Source: Dysidea avara
Taxonomy: Eukaryota; Porifera; Demospongiae; Dictyoceratida; Dysideidae
Reading direction: 5' to 3'
Assembly: GCF_963678975.1 (NCBI RefSeq)
Contig: NC_089272.1
Location: forward strand, 61,702,574-61,766,573
Length of the DNA: 64,000 bases
Position 1 is the stretch's first letter; each line of letters starts with the position of its first letter. A program made the position numbers and the translations under genes. The notes beneath the pieces are model-generated. The model ran no database searches, was not told where the DNA came from, and saw only the letters and a program-made list of their open reading frames with translations. Shown here in pieces: positions 23,878-35,425 of the stretch.

Positions 23878-24917
23878 AACTGTTAAGTCTGGGGTACCAC
23901 AGGGTACTGTACTAGGCCCCCTTATGTTTCTTGTATATATCAATGACATAAATGAAAACATTACATCTTCAGTTCGATTGTTTGCTGATGACTGTGTTAT
24001 TTACAAGACTGTTACAATACCGCAAGATTCAAAGCAGTTACAGGAAGACTTACATAAAATATGTGAATGGACTCACAAATGGCAAATGAAAATAAATGTT
24101 GAGAAATGTGCTGTGCTGAGGTGTACTCGTTCCCTGAACTCCACGCAATATACGTATACCTTATCAGGTCATAATGTCGATATAAAGAAGTGCCATACAT
24201 ACTTAGGTGTAGCGATCGATAACACTATGTCATGGTCATCACATATACAAACAGTAAGTAACAGAGCAACCAAAGTGCTAAATTTTATTAAACGAAACCT
24301 AAACAACTGCCCATCTGATACTAAAAGAACAGCGTATTTAACATTGGTTCGACCAATTATGGAATATGCCGCCCCAGTTTGAGATCCGTATTATAACACT
24401 GACATTTATAAGTTAGAAAAGGTGCAAAGAAGAGCTGCTTGATGGATTTTATCAGATTACTCCAGAAATAGTGTTACAGTCTGTACGTCATTGTTGTCCT
24501 CTCTTAGTATACCTACATTACAACAACGCCGTCAGTCATCAAGATTAACACTATTCTATAAACTAATTAATAATACACTACCGATCTCCATCCCCTCACA
24601 TTATCAAAGAACTCAATTTTGTACCAGGCAACATCACCCCAATCATTTCATTCTGCCACAAGCAACCCTCAACACCTATAAATATAGTTATTATCTATTA
24701 TCCTAGAACTGTTAAAGACTGGAATGAGTTGCCAATTAATATAATAGAATCAAGAAACTTGGATGAATTTATTTACGTACTTAACCTTCACTACTGTAAT
24801 TGATTATCAAATTGCATGTATGTATGTATGTATTTGATTGTACCATTTGGGGTTTTCACCCCCTGGGCAAACCAGCTGAGCTGACTGCCCAGTACCTAAT
24901 CTTAAATCTTAAACTCC
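23878..24917 (+). mobile_element. LINE fragment 3 in GPDH copy A
   Basis: 5'-truncated non-LTR reverse transcriptase. It starts near KSGVPQGTVLGPLMFLVYIN, with the catalytic LFADDCVIYK, then CHTYLGVAIDNTMSW and FIKRNLNNCP. The frame is clean from 23894 to ~24380, with one stop before DPYYNTD and others further on. The interrupted GPDH sequence continues at AATACAGTCATTGA (24918). A short AACTC overlap marks the junction. CR1/Jockey-like. It is less decayed than the LINEs at 7-10 kb, so probably younger. Confidence 0.8.
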
Positions 24918-25015
24918 AATACAGTCATTGATAACAGTTACTCTGAAATAGCAAGTGCTGAACAGTAGGGCTGCACCGATTCTAGTATCGGTATCGGTAT
25001 CGAGCCGATACTTTT

Positions 25016-25216
25016 GGGTGACCTGCAGTTCGATTCCTGGGGTTGGAGGGATTTTTTTCCTTACTTTGGTCCCTTTTCTGTTACACCTTTTCAGCTATAA
25101 GTCACTAAGTCTAAGTCCTTGAAATTAGGTTAGGTAATCCTAAGGCTGCAGCACATGTTGCTGCAGACCTTCAGTGCTGGTCATTGTAAAGCATTAATAC
25201 AATAATACAATACTGC
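25016..25216 (+). mobile_element. tRNA-like SINE with (AATAC)n tail
   Basis: Starts near a B-box-like AGTTCGATTCCTGG and ends with CCTTCAGTGCTGGTCATTG and AATACAATAATACAATAC. The same 3' end occurs reversed at 38577-38630, inserted in unit 2. No clear A box remains. Confidence 0.5.
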
Positions 25217-25431
25217 TGTTTTTATGAAGTATTGGAATCGGCCATTATATTGTTGCAGATACCGATTCTTATCACGTGCCAGAATAAAATAACGTTTGTT
25301 TGTACTTGCTTATTTTACTAGCACAATGGACGCCTAAAAGCATCAAGTGTAACACTAATAACTACCAGCAAAATTACTGATCTATGCTGAAACCTACGTA
25401 TGAAAACGTTTCACTGAGAAAAAGATCGATA

Positions 25432-25470
25432 TACTCTAATAGAACAGTCAATAACTCTAATAGAGCAATC
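25432..25470 (+). repeat. Paired ACTCTAATAGARCARTC motifs
   Basis: ATACTCTAATAGAACAGTC is followed 20 bp later by TAACTCTAATAGAGCAATC. The same motif is found at over a dozen other places in the window; see findings. Confidence 0.8.
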
Positions 25471-27248
25471 AGGCAGCTAGAAGTGACTGTTTCAGTATTA
25501 GAATATTTCGTGATTTTGTAAGGACTATTATGATATTATCTACACTTCTCCAGAAGAATACTGGAATTTGCATTTCAGTGACTTCCTTCTTTGTAAATCT
25601 TGGTTGGCTACTTCATTATAAATAATGAACCATACTGAAAACGTGTACAAGAATACCATGAAATGCACTATATAATAAACGTGTGCACTATGAAGTAGCT
25701 ACTTTAAGGTACTTGGTATCGGTACTTGTACTTGCAGCAGATACTTCCCAGCTGAGTACTTGGTATTTGAAGTATCGGTAAAAAGTGGAATCGGTGCAGC
25801 CCTACCGAACAGTTCATAAACGTATCGACCATTCTCTTCACTGCATGTCCCTATGGTTGTCTCACTAAACTGTTCATTGGCCACATCATTTGCAATATTA
25901 GCACCCATCAACACCGATACATCAATGTTGAGCGTCTTGTTGATAATTGTTGACATCAGTTGAAAGTCATCATCACTTGAACACATACCCTTAATAAGAG
26001 ATATGGCAAAAGCTCCTTGTTTAACCTGTCCCTTCATTTGCTCACAAATTTTTATTAAAAATTGATGAGGGAGCACAAACACTAAAATGTCGGCATCCCT
26101 TGTGGCCTCAATCAAGTCTGGTACTGCTGTAACATTTTCAGGAAGTTTTATTCCAGGTAGATATTTGACATTTTCATGTTGAGTGTTGATAATTTGTGAC
26201 AATCTCTTCCCATCAATCAGTTCCTCATACACCCACATGTTCACCTCAGCTTCTGATTTCCTAACATTGTTACCAATTATATATCTTGCTTATTGTTGAG
26301 CCCCAGTTACCTGATCCGATTATAGCTACTTTCTTTACTACAGTGGCCATACCACTTCTCTCTCTCTATATCTAAAAATGAAAAAAAGTGTGCCCTTAAT
26401 TACATGTATACTGATACAGAGGACATGCATTCTATATAAAACAATATAGAGTGCAGTAATGTACTCTAAGTGCAGAGTGCAAGTAGTGCATGCATCCTTG
26501 TATTGACATGACAAGTAATGTACAGAAACACTATAAAAACCATACTAATATTAACAAGTACAGTACTCTCTACTAAAAGGTACCATTAAATATAATGGAT
26601 CATCATGCAGAGTTTTGGATGGTCACTAAGATTCAAATTGACTTTAGTTCAAGTAAATTCCAAACGTTAGCTCTTTAATTGTTGTGACAAAATTAAGTTA
26701 TAGGTCTATAACTGCAAACTATACAATAACTTGTTGACTGGGGAATGTGTAGATTTAGACAGCTTTACTTGTTTATTAATGGTTATTATACTAAGGAGTT
26801 GATTGGTTTAGACAACTGACTGCTCTATTAGAGCATTAGTATGTTTATGGTCAAACATGGTATTCAGTAAAGTCAAAATGCAAAGTTTCCTGGATTGCAA
26901 TGAGAATAGAGCATTTGGTGACCAAATGATAGTATGGAATATTTCAAGATACTAAATGCAACCAAAAAGTTGCCTCGTTCTCTGAATTGGTTACAAAATA
27001 ATTAAAGTGACAAAGCTATAAGCTGTGACAATGCTTCCAAGAGCGTATAAAGTAGTTTATATACACTACAGACGTGTACAGAGTACTGGTATGTATACAG
27101 AGCAAAGATGCTGGAGACAATACAGATACTAGTTATTGGACTGAAACAACAAGTGATTAACACCAAAACAATGAATGAATAAATTCAAACAGTAATCAAA
27201 TGAAAATTAAACACGCTATGAAAATAAAAAATGTTTCCCTATAAGCTG

Positions 27249-28281
27249 TTACAGTTTCGTAAGACGCTGCTGTGGGGGAAGACCTTCATAACAAATCTGA
27301 TAAACAGCTGTAAAAAGTGGAAACTCGCTCTCTAAGTTTCTCTGCTTGAACAAGATATGTACTTCTCTGGCACACTCTGGCCCTTGTAGTTTTTGACCAT
27401 TCAAAATTTCTGCTTCAAGGACATCAATAGCCTTCCCAGTATGCACCATTGCTTCAGCAACTCTTTGACCTCTTCCTCCAAAACAAGTTGTGATTAAGTC
27501 AGCCACTCCACAGCTCTCCAAAACTGTACACAATTCAGTACCTTTGTAGAACATGCGGGCAAACTTTATAATCTCCATCATGCCAATGCGAATCACAGCT
27601 GCTTTAGTGTTTGATCCTAATCTAAATCCTTTACAAACACCTACTGCAAATGCTACAATGTTCTTCAAAGCACCACAAATCTCAACACCATCACTATCAC
27701 TGATGACAGTCACTCGGAAATAAGGAGTATTGAATAACTTGTAGAAAACTTGGCCATTATCTTTGCTATGAGCACCAATGGTGGTCTCACAAAATTCTTC
27801 TTTGGCAAAACTCGATAGCAATATTGGCGTCCATCAACACTGAAACATTGATGTCAAGAGCATTGTTGATAATTGTTGACATTAGTTGAAAGCCATCGTC
27901 ACCTGAACATATTCCCTTTATAAGAGATATGGCAAATGCTCCTGGTTTGATGTGTACCTTCAATTGCTCGCAAGCCTTCATTAAAAATTGATGAGGGAGC
28001 ACAAACACTAAAATGTCTGCATCCTTTGTGGCCTCAATCAAGTCTGGTACTGCTGTAACATTTTCAGGGAGTTTTATTCCAGGTAGATATTTGACATTTT
28101 CATGTTGAGTGTTGATAATTTCTGTCAGCTTCTTCCCATCAATCAGTTCCTCATACACCCACATGCGTACCTCGTCATGAAATAAATCAAACTTCTTAAC
28201 ATTGTTGCCAATAATCTTGCTGATTGCAGAGCCCCAGTTTCCTGATCCAATTATAGCTACTTTTTTTGCTGTGGTGGCCAT
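27249..28281 (-). pseudogene. GPDH copy B, single frameshift
   Basis: Full-length GPD1-like sequence, very close to the intact copy at 41247-42278. 28281-27790 encodes the NAD-binding half ([34 protein letters not shown]). One extra base near 27810, compared with the paralogue (GGCAAAACTCGA against GGCAACCTCGA on the plus strand), shifts the frame after ANIAIE. The other half is then open in another frame to 27249 ([32 protein letters not shown]). MGAN has also become MDAN. A sequencing error cannot be excluded, but the extra replacement changes favour a recent pseudogene. Confidence 0.8.
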
Positions 28282-28655
28282 AATCTGACAGATAAGGGTA
28301 AGCTCACTGAGTATGTATATACGTGTACTGTATAGCAGTTATTGTACTTCATGGAATAGCATGCGTGCATGCAGTATGAATTGCAGAAGGTGCACAGTGT
28401 CCATGTACATGCAATGTACATAGAGAGTGCGTATGTGTGCGATTACAGGAGGCAAGTTATGTAGAACAGTAGTGTGGCATTGTATAAATCAGTGTGTTTA
28501 TTCATGTGACTTACTTATTCATATGTGTACAGTACATTCACGATCTTCCAGACTCCAGACTCCAATGTTGTATACTCAATTTATTTCCGTTGTAGATAGA
28601 AGAAACATTCCAAATGAGTGACTGTTCTATTAGAGTAGTTGCAATTGCTTGACTA

Positions 28656-28853
28656 CAGTGAAACCTCTCTATTACGGACATTTTGGGACCCAGAATTTTT
28701 GGCCACTTTTTCCTGTAATATAGAGGTTTTCCTCTTTCAGAGGTAAAAAATGTATTAACCAGACCTGTTGGGACCAAAATTTTTGTCCTTATTATGGAGG
28801 TTTTTTTCTATTGTGTCCTTAATTAGGGGAGTTTGTTAAGAGAGGTTCCACTG
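28656..28853. mobile_element. Tigger/pogo MITE with visible empty site in unit 2
   Basis: Ends CAGTGAAACCTCTCTATTAC and, reversed, CAGTGGAACCTCTCTTAAC, flanked by TA (28654-28655, 28854-28855). The paralogous site in unit 2 reads GACTACTTCATTAAG at ~42666 without it. Ends match the larger Tigger element at 33132-35775. Confidence 0.9.
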
Positions 28854-29889
28854 TACTTCATTAAGCATTTTGATTTTATACCGTACCATGCTTAGAATAG
28901 TAATTTTGTGTAGCTGTCACAGTGAGAAACCATTCCTTGACCATGATTAAGTTTTTAGATTCAATAGGGAAGCCTGAAGTCTAATTAAATAGTACTCCAA
29001 GCACTGTTATACCCAAAAGGACTTTCCTAAAATTTCTGAAAACCCCCTAGGTATTCCCTTGTAATGAATTTGGGTATGTCATTGCACAGAATATAGCAAA
29101 TCCTTCACAACATTCCCATATTACAAATTACAGAAGCAAGATTTAGCTAAACTTGAGGCACATGTACACTTACTGTATATCATGTACTGTAAATCCAAAA
29201 AAAATCTGGTGATCCATCATGCCTTTGATGTGTGCTGGGCTAGTATCTTTGAGAGGAGCTACAACACAACATATCCACTGTTTTCATAACTAGTTGCCTA
29301 AACAGTTGATTCCTGACAATTCAACAAATTTTGTTGTACATATGCATATGACCACCTATTTGGCTGATTTTGGCAATCTATGGAGATTTGTACAGGCCTA
29401 GGTCTATAAAGAGTCATTGTTTTGTGTTGGTCACTCTCATTCAAGCTCCCATGTAACACCATTAGAAAATGGAGCTTTAGTTCAGGTTTTGTTCTGTCCC
29501 TGGAATCTACATAATATATATGCACCCATCAGCCATGCATGGATAATGATGAGCATATTTTCGTACTTGCATACGAAATCATTTTACAATGAAAAAAAAG
29601 CTAATTACGGTAGCTACCAAAAGCAGACATATAAAGTCTGGAAAATTATGAAACCAGCTGGACCATCATGTATCAGTATGTAGAGTAGCACTACAACACT
29701 GACTATCCTGTGCATATATACATGTATATAACACAGTAACACTCCAAAAATATTATAATAATTATTGTGCACATGTGCAAAAATTATAAACAAAGAAATT
29801 CTATGCTGTCTATGCAGGTATTTGTGGTGGCTGTCACATGCATGGGTCAATTGCAAGTTATATTAATTCTTGAATATCTCATGTGTATA

Positions 29890-30134
29890 GACCCTTTGCA
29901 GGTGAGCTGCTGCCATAGCAACATCCACCATCTTGGAGTACAACCCGTTTTGCAACCCTGGTAGTGTTGCTTTCTATAAGAGTAAAACAATACCCAGAAA
30001 AGTAGAGCTCTGCATTCCACTACAAAGGTTGACCAAGTTAAATGTACGCTTCCCCCACGTTATCAGGGTTTCAAAACGGGTTGTACTCCAAAATGGTGGA
30101 TGTTGCTATGGCAGCAGCTTACCTGAAAAGGGTC
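29890..30134. mobile_element. MITE with ~65-bp inverted ends at the unit boundary
   Basis: GACCCTTTGCAGGTGAGCTG and CCATAGCAACATCCACCAT at the left pair with the complement at the right. TATA lies on both sides. It lies between the end of homology in unit 1 and the start of unit 2. Confidence 0.8.
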
Positions 30135-30477
30135 TATAGCTAGCTACTAAGGTGCTCATGGCTATTGCAGATTGCACTTGTCTTGAAACCTGTAAACAGG
30201 TAAATATATGAACTTTTGATCAATATTTTGTACTAGTGTTTAAAATGTTATATCCTTTCTTCTGTTTCATGTTGGTGACAATGATCCACCCACATCAATC
30301 AAATATCTAGTTAACCATTCTAATTAAAGAGCATTTTGCTGCTTTACTCAATACATATACTTTTTGTCGCAAACAACACATTACATTTTCACACAATCAC
30401 AAGTCATAGATAGCCTGTGAAACAGGAAGTCAGAAAGTCGATTAATTACTAGAAGTGGTTGTAATCACATGTGTGTA

Positions 30478-30600
30478 CAGTGGAACCTGTTAAGCCAGCC
30501 AGGATTTTTGACCTTATTAGGCAGGTGGCCGCTGCATTAGGCATGGACGCAAACTTCTTACTTCAGAGGTGGCCTTCGACTGCTAAGACAGGTTACACTG
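30478..30600. mobile_element. pogo/Tigger-type MITE, unit 2 copy
   Basis: CAGTGGAACCTGTTAAGCC at the left, and CTAAGACAGGTTACACTG before TA at the right. Orthologous to 12689-12926. Confidence 0.75.
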
Positions 30601-30753
30601 TACAATGCTCAAGCAGAACTTGCTGATTGATTCACAAAATTAACATATGTATGTACTGACATATAATTAACTATATACATTAACATATAATTATAGCAGT
30701 TTTTTGTAGACAAATTTATGCAAAATCAAATTCATTTTGATGCTTGTTACAAT

Positions 30754-31198
30754 GAGCGATATCCGCAATGACGTTTCGGTTACGTTTCGTGTATGTCTAT
30801 GATGTCACTAAACAAAATGGCCGCCATAGTGTGGGGACTTTTGTACAGGTAGGTATTGGGTGAGATAGTGTTCCCTATGATAGCGTTTATAAATTCGAAA
30901 AAGGGCGAAGGTGAGGCTTATAGTATATAATGCAATACAAATAAGCCTATTTGTGCCCGAATTAAAATATTTTGGCCTGCTTTCCTCATTGGAGCGCGTT
31001 TTGCACTGTCATGGTACGTGTACTACTTCTTACCTTTATTATCTCGTGGCTCCATGTGTAAAACACTACAGATAACATTCATTTCGAATAGTGTGTGCCA
31101 AAGTCTCTGAAGCCCCCACACTAACAAGGCCATTTTGTCAATTATGACATCAAATTTCATATTTGCAACGACAAGAAACGTCATTGCGGATATCGCTC
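30754..31198. mobile_element. MITE unique to unit 2
   Basis: Perfect ends GAGCGATATCCGCAATGACG, with further arm pairing (AAAATGGCC, TGTGGGG). Unit 1 reads straight through at TTACAATTAAATGTC (~13070), so this is a post-duplication insertion with at most a 2-3 bp duplication (AAT/ATT flanks). Confidence 0.8.
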
Positions 31199-31919
31199 AT
31201 TTAAATATCATAAAAAAATAACAAACACCACAACCGTATTACAGTCTTATGCCTATACAGTGTCGTATAAAAGTTGCATCAATAAGTATTTACTGGTATC
31301 ATGGTGGTGGTCCAGAAATGTAACACCTGTACACAAGATATGATAACACATGTAATGGGATATCACTAAATTACTTAGATGAATGAAACTAGATTATTGT
31401 ACAAAGTGTATAATGTTATAAACCAGAACTATAACAAGCCATGCGAACCAGATAGTGAAAAAATATATTACAAGTACAAAACACTGCACACGAAATATCA
31501 AGACACATGGTAATGTGTCATGCAGCCAAGAAAGTCAGCACACCACACCATGAGTATATTTACAGGAAGAAACAAAACATGATTTTCATGCATACGTAGC
31601 TCCCTTCCTGAATTGGAATCATTTTTATACTGCAAATGCCCTTTACCTGTATCAAATTTGAGCAAGATTGCCAAATGCAATTGTGAAACATGAACCTTCA
31701 AAATTCAGCTTAATTTCTTTGTGTTTTTCTCTCTCTTCATTTAGGGGCTCTAGGGGCTTAGATTATTCATTTTCGCACACTTTATACAAAAACCATTATA
31801 AAATGCAAATGCGTAGCTCGATGTTTTTTTTTAGCTTTAAGACGTATGACGGCGCAATCATGCATCAAGTTTGGATTAATAGTCACAGAGCTATGAATGA
31901 TTATTTGTGTTAAAAAGGC
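31199..31919. other. Gene-free stretch
   Basis: The first ~280 bp align with 13080-13390 of unit 1. The rest (to ~32540, including the SINE) is absent from unit 1. No gene recognised. Confidence 0.45.
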
Positions 31920-32225
31920 TGACTTGTTGTCACGCCTACAGGGTAAACTGCTTATGTGAATAACTTAAAAATCAGTATTCATATAGGTTAACCGTCATAG
32001 CTAAAACCTTTTGTAGTTTGAAAGAAATCGCATTGACAGCTACAGAGTTACAAGGCAAAACCAAACAACTGTAAATCTTGGGGTCGAAATACTTTAATAG
32101 AACAGTCACCACGGGGTAAAAAAGGTACATGAAAAAAGTCAAAAGAAACTTGCCAGCGTTTAAACCAGGGACCTCCATACTGAACACCCAAATTTTTAAC
32201 CACTGAGCCGCTGCTATCATAGCTG
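31920..32225 (-). mobile_element. tRNA-derived SINE fused to the dispersed repeat
   Basis: On the minus strand GCGGCTCAGTGGTTAAAAAT looks like a tRNA A box of the Ser/Leu kind. About 30 bases on, CCCTGGTTTAAACGC resembles a B box. The body then contains GTGACTGTTCTATTAAAGTA (a relative of the dispersed motif) and ends in the GTTTACCCTGTAGGCGTGAC sequence found at 80-100 and 5530. So the dispersed repeat is probably the 3' half of this SINE family. Confidence 0.5.
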
Positions 32226-33304
32226 TTCATCTCACTTTATTTCTATTTTATAAATGAAAATTCTAGCTAAAATCTACTCAATAGTAAAAGTTCATAATTT
32301 CGTAGATCTACCAATGGAAAATCTAGATTGTTCTATGTGTATTCTATTAGAAATCGTCAAAAAAATATGCGCTCTATTAGAGCATTATAAAAATAATTAA
32401 ATAAACTTTGTAATACAATACCATTGCAATTCTCTAGTATTTTATCGAATCAAAGCTGATAGTATAGCCATTTTGATACAGATGGGCGTATACACAATTG
32501 TACTAAGTGATGATACCATAAAGCTATACAGAGAAGCCAGATTGTTTACTACAGCTCTGCAAGCATAAAGCCCACATATGAAGTACAATTATTCTAAAGA
32601 ACAACATTGCCTAACTTCTAAAACACATATTTTAGAACACGCACATTTAGTCAAGTAATCAATCTATGCATATGTTTTAACAACAACTGACAACTTTGCA
32701 CCTGAGGTATTCCAACTGTGCCTACACTAGACGATATACGTAGCTACACATAATGCCTTACTTTTGATTTTCTTATTACTATAAATTTTGACAGTGTATG
32801 CAGCATGATTACTATGTGCTGTATATTTTTAAATTCTAGATCTTTATAAATTTGTTCTTTAACCCTTAAACCTGCACAGAACTTTTGTGGAATGTGCATG
32901 GGTTTACACAATATGGGCACCCATGGTGACGTTAGGTAGGGTAACTTAATTCTTATAGCCTAAAACAATTAATGTTCAAAAGTCTGTTCACTGGACTACT
33001 TAGAGAAGATTATTAAAGGAACATGGTAACTACAGCGGCTTACTTATTATGAAGCGATGGTTGTGTCTCCATGTTTCGAAATTCTTGCCATGTATTTAAT
33101 TTTGATTGTGGGTTTACTCACGTGAGTCATACAGTGGAACCTCTATATAACGGACACCCACGGACCAAGCTTAAGTGTCCTTTATATGGAGGTGTCCTTT
33201 GTAAGGAGGTTGAAATATTTTATGCATATAATATCACACACAGTATAATTATGATGTTTGAAGATTGATTACACTATAACAACAGTTCACACCTATGTAC
33301 ATAG

Positions 33305-34957
33305 TCAGTCATTAAGCTGTTCTTCACTCTGCTTTGAAAAATAACTATCTAAAGTTGTTTGCTTACTAAATACAAGAGATGAACAATACAGGTGAGCTAC
33401 AGTAGTAACCATTGAACCAACTTTCAAAGCTTCTTCTGTAAACCTTTGTTTGTAGACATCTTCTAGATTTTTCATTGCATCTTTGAATGTGTCAATCTTT
33501 GATACAGCTTCAACCACTTCCATTTCTATGTCACCTGTCCCACAATCCTCCTCCTCATCATCTATTGGATCTGGCTCAGAGGAGCAGGTTGCAGCAAGGA
33601 ACTCTTCTTCCCAGTGCTCCTTAGATAGCTCACGGCACACTGGTAAAGATCCATCACCATCAAGGTACTCATCAACAGAACAGGTGCCATCACCTACAAC
33701 TTGAGGGATCAAATCGTGGAGGTGAAATTCACTATCTACTGCTAGGAATGGATCAGCATCGTCTTGACTCACATTACAAGTAGTAACATTGAGATCTTTG
33801 TCAAGTACACCAGCTGACCGAAAACATTTGCATATAGTCTCTGGTTTCACCTTTTCCCAAGCTTCACGGACAAAGTGGATGGCCTTCAAAATGTTCAGCG
33901 ACTCTGCTACCTGTGATGCAGTATCACATTCTTCAATTTTGGTAAGAATGTATTGCAAAAACAACTGGCGATAGTGAAATTTGAAATTCTTAATTATCCC
34001 TAGATCTAATGGCTGCAATCGAGAAGTGGTATTTTCTGGAAGGAATACAACCTTAATATTGCTGTACTTATCTTTTATTTCAGGGGGATGGTATCCAGCA
34101 TTATCCATCAGTAAAGCAACAAACCGAGACTGAGCCCTCAAACTTTGATTTATCTTTTTAAGAATCCCATCCAAGATATCCCCGGTTATCCATGCCTTGG
34201 ACTGGCTGAAATAAGAGACAGGAAGAAGACTCTTATTAAGATTTTTAAAACATCTCGAGTTCTCATACTTTCAAATAACAACAGAATTTTCTTTACCGCC
34301 ATCTGCATAATTTTGTGATGGATGCTATGGTAAACCTTTGTTTGCTTTTCTTTCCACCTTTGCAAAACCGACCTTTTTGAACAAAACCATGTTCAGGTAA
34401 TGCTTTCCAAAACACACCAGTTTCATCTAGATTCCATATGTCCCTTTTTGCATAGCCTTATAAAACCTCAGGGAGTCGCTCTTTCCACGAGTCCACAGTT
34501 GCACCAGAAACATCATCGCTTTCTCCACTTAATGTCAGTTGTTTAACATTGTATTTTCTTTTCCATTTCTCCAGCCATCTATTGGAACCTTTGAATTCAC
34601 CCCTCCCTAGATGCTCTGCAATTTCTTTTGCCTTTACTACAAGCTGTGGGCCTGCTGGGTAATTGTTTTTAGAACAAGCCAACAGGTAACACTTATACAA
34701 TACTTCATTTACTTCACTGAAGTCGGACTTCCGTGTGCGGAGGCTTACTTTGCAAGATTTATCAGAGGCATTACTTTCATACAAAGCCAATAGCTGCTCT
34801 TTCTCTTTTAAAATAGTTGCAATCTGAGTCTTCCCACAGTTAAAACGTTGACATAGACCTCTGACCCCTAGCTTAGGATTTTTCTTTGCCTCTTGTATAA
34901 TTTCAATCTTCTGCTTGAGCGTCAGGTGCTTTTTTCAGTGTGTTGAAGAATCGCCAT
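33305..34957 (-). pseudogene. Tigger/pogo (DDE_1, Jerky-like) transposase, broken
   Basis: Minus-strand pieces in order. An N-terminal psq/CENP-B-like helix-turn-helix (LTLKQKIEIIQEAKKNPKLG, LCQRFNCGKTQIATIL). A second CENP-B-type DNA-binding domain (GSNRWLEKWKRKYNVKQLTL). The first catalytic Asp in WNLDETGVFWKALP. The stretch ADGGKENSVV and KSLLPVSYF. The second Asp in ALLMDNAGYHP, and the third region NTTSRLQPLDLGIIKNFK. The C-terminal part to 33305 is a 289-residue open frame. Damage: a frameshift near the start codon at 34957, a stop after LPEVL (~34458), and at least one more frameshift between 34330 and 34200. Inactive. Confidence 0.9.
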
Positions 34958-35069
34958 TGTCACTGATTATACCAATTAGTTATAGACAGGTGCAATCATT
35001 GTCGCCAATTAGTTACTGACAAGTACAATTAGTTATAACACGTGTTTATTGCATGTACAAAGTGTCATC
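34958..35069. promoter_or_regulatory. Divergent promoter with three direct repeats inside the Tigger element
   Basis: Only 112 bp separates the transposase start from the HIRAN start. CCAATTAGTTATAGACAGGT, CCAATTAGTTACTGACAAGT and CAATTAGTTATAACACGTG begin at 34972, 35005 and 35026. The first two continue to TGCAAT / TACAAT. A shared regulatory or transposase-binding role is an inference. Confidence 0.5.
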
Positions 35070-35425
35070 ATGGCTCACATTGTTGCTCATCCTGAGCGTG
35101 TTGTTGTCTACGAGATTGATTCATATATCCGAGGGTACCATGCATACATGGATAAGTGGGAATATGAAGTTGGCGAAGTTTTAACATTAAGAAGGGAGCC
35201 TGACAATGAAGTCGATGTTAACTCTTTCGCCATCATGAAAGACGAAGAAATAGTTGGACATGTCCCATTAAATTTAACTAGATTAATATCAGTTTCTCCA
35301 GAGAGATGTGAACGTATGCTTTGTGGAAGTAACCGATGAGAGAGTTAACCGAGGAGCTGGCTATGGCGTCGCGTTACCCTGCAAATACTGCTTGTATGGA
35401 CCTGCTTAACAAACTGAAAGAGTTA
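35070..35425 (+). pseudogene. HIRAN-domain ORF carried by the Tigger element, one frameshift
   Basis: ATG at 35070 gives MAHIVAHPERVVVYEID, then SYIRGYHAYMDKWEYEVGEV, LTLRREPDNEVDVNSFAI and EEIVGHVPLNLTRLIS. The RGYHxY, RREPxNxxD and VGHxP pattern is that of HIRAN domains, the DNA-end-binding module of HLTF/Rad5. The frame ends at 35337, but another frame continues at once with VTDERVNRGAGYGVALPCKY and stops near 35408. This looks like the rest of the same protein, so there is one frameshift near 35325. It is transcribed away from the transposase and lies within the element's terminal repeats. A standalone HIRAN protein as cargo is inferred; the domain call rests on motif reading. Confidence 0.65.

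Larger units (their letters stand above)
24966..25804. mobile_element. hAT MITE carrying a SINE, inside GPDH copy A
   Basis: Perfect 17-bp ends TAGGGCTGCACCGATTC. The 8-bp flanks CTGAACAG (24958-24965) and CCGAACAG (25805-25812) are the target duplication of the GPDH sequence. Inner subterminal runs of GGTATCGGTATC fit the family style. It contains a SINE (~25016-25216) and two copies of the ACTCTAATAGA motif (25432-25470). Confidence 0.85.
22597..26350 (-). pseudogene. GPDH copy A, broken by four insertions
   Basis: Remnant of a GPD1-type glycerol-3-phosphate dehydrogenase closest to the intact copy at 39270-40301. The start at 26350 reads [20 protein letters not shown], then the frame fails. 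26244-25813 holds the dinucleotide-domain part through MGANIANDVANEQF, and 23654-23466 holds the C-terminal part (ATCFGRRGQEMVEEMVRTGK). Inserted into it are a foldback element (22665-23460), a small hairpin sequence (~23669-23730), a LINE (23878-24917) and a hAT MITE (24966-25804). There are also small deletions around the second insertion. Not functional. Confidence 0.9.
12340..29565. repeat. Segmental duplication unit 1
   Basis: Collinear similarity to 30180-43385 starts at ..GTAAACAGGTAA (12367 / 30192) and runs through many anchors: 14730/32665, 18500/36590, 20000/37590, 22300/38980, 27250/41247 and 29400/43220. It fades near 29565/43385. The unit is longer than its partner because it has taken up more insertions and because unit 2 lost the equivalent of about 15.1-18.2 kb. 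It holds a receptor gene and two GPDH pseudogenes, all on the minus strand. Confidence 0.85.

Noticed and set aside
32045-32225. Possible true tRNA gene
   Set aside because: The A and B boxes are degenerate, no cloverleaf acceptor stem is evident, and a SINE body follows.
35049-35069. Upstream extension of the HIRAN ORF
   Set aside because: Would need a TTG start; the first ATG in frame is at 35070.
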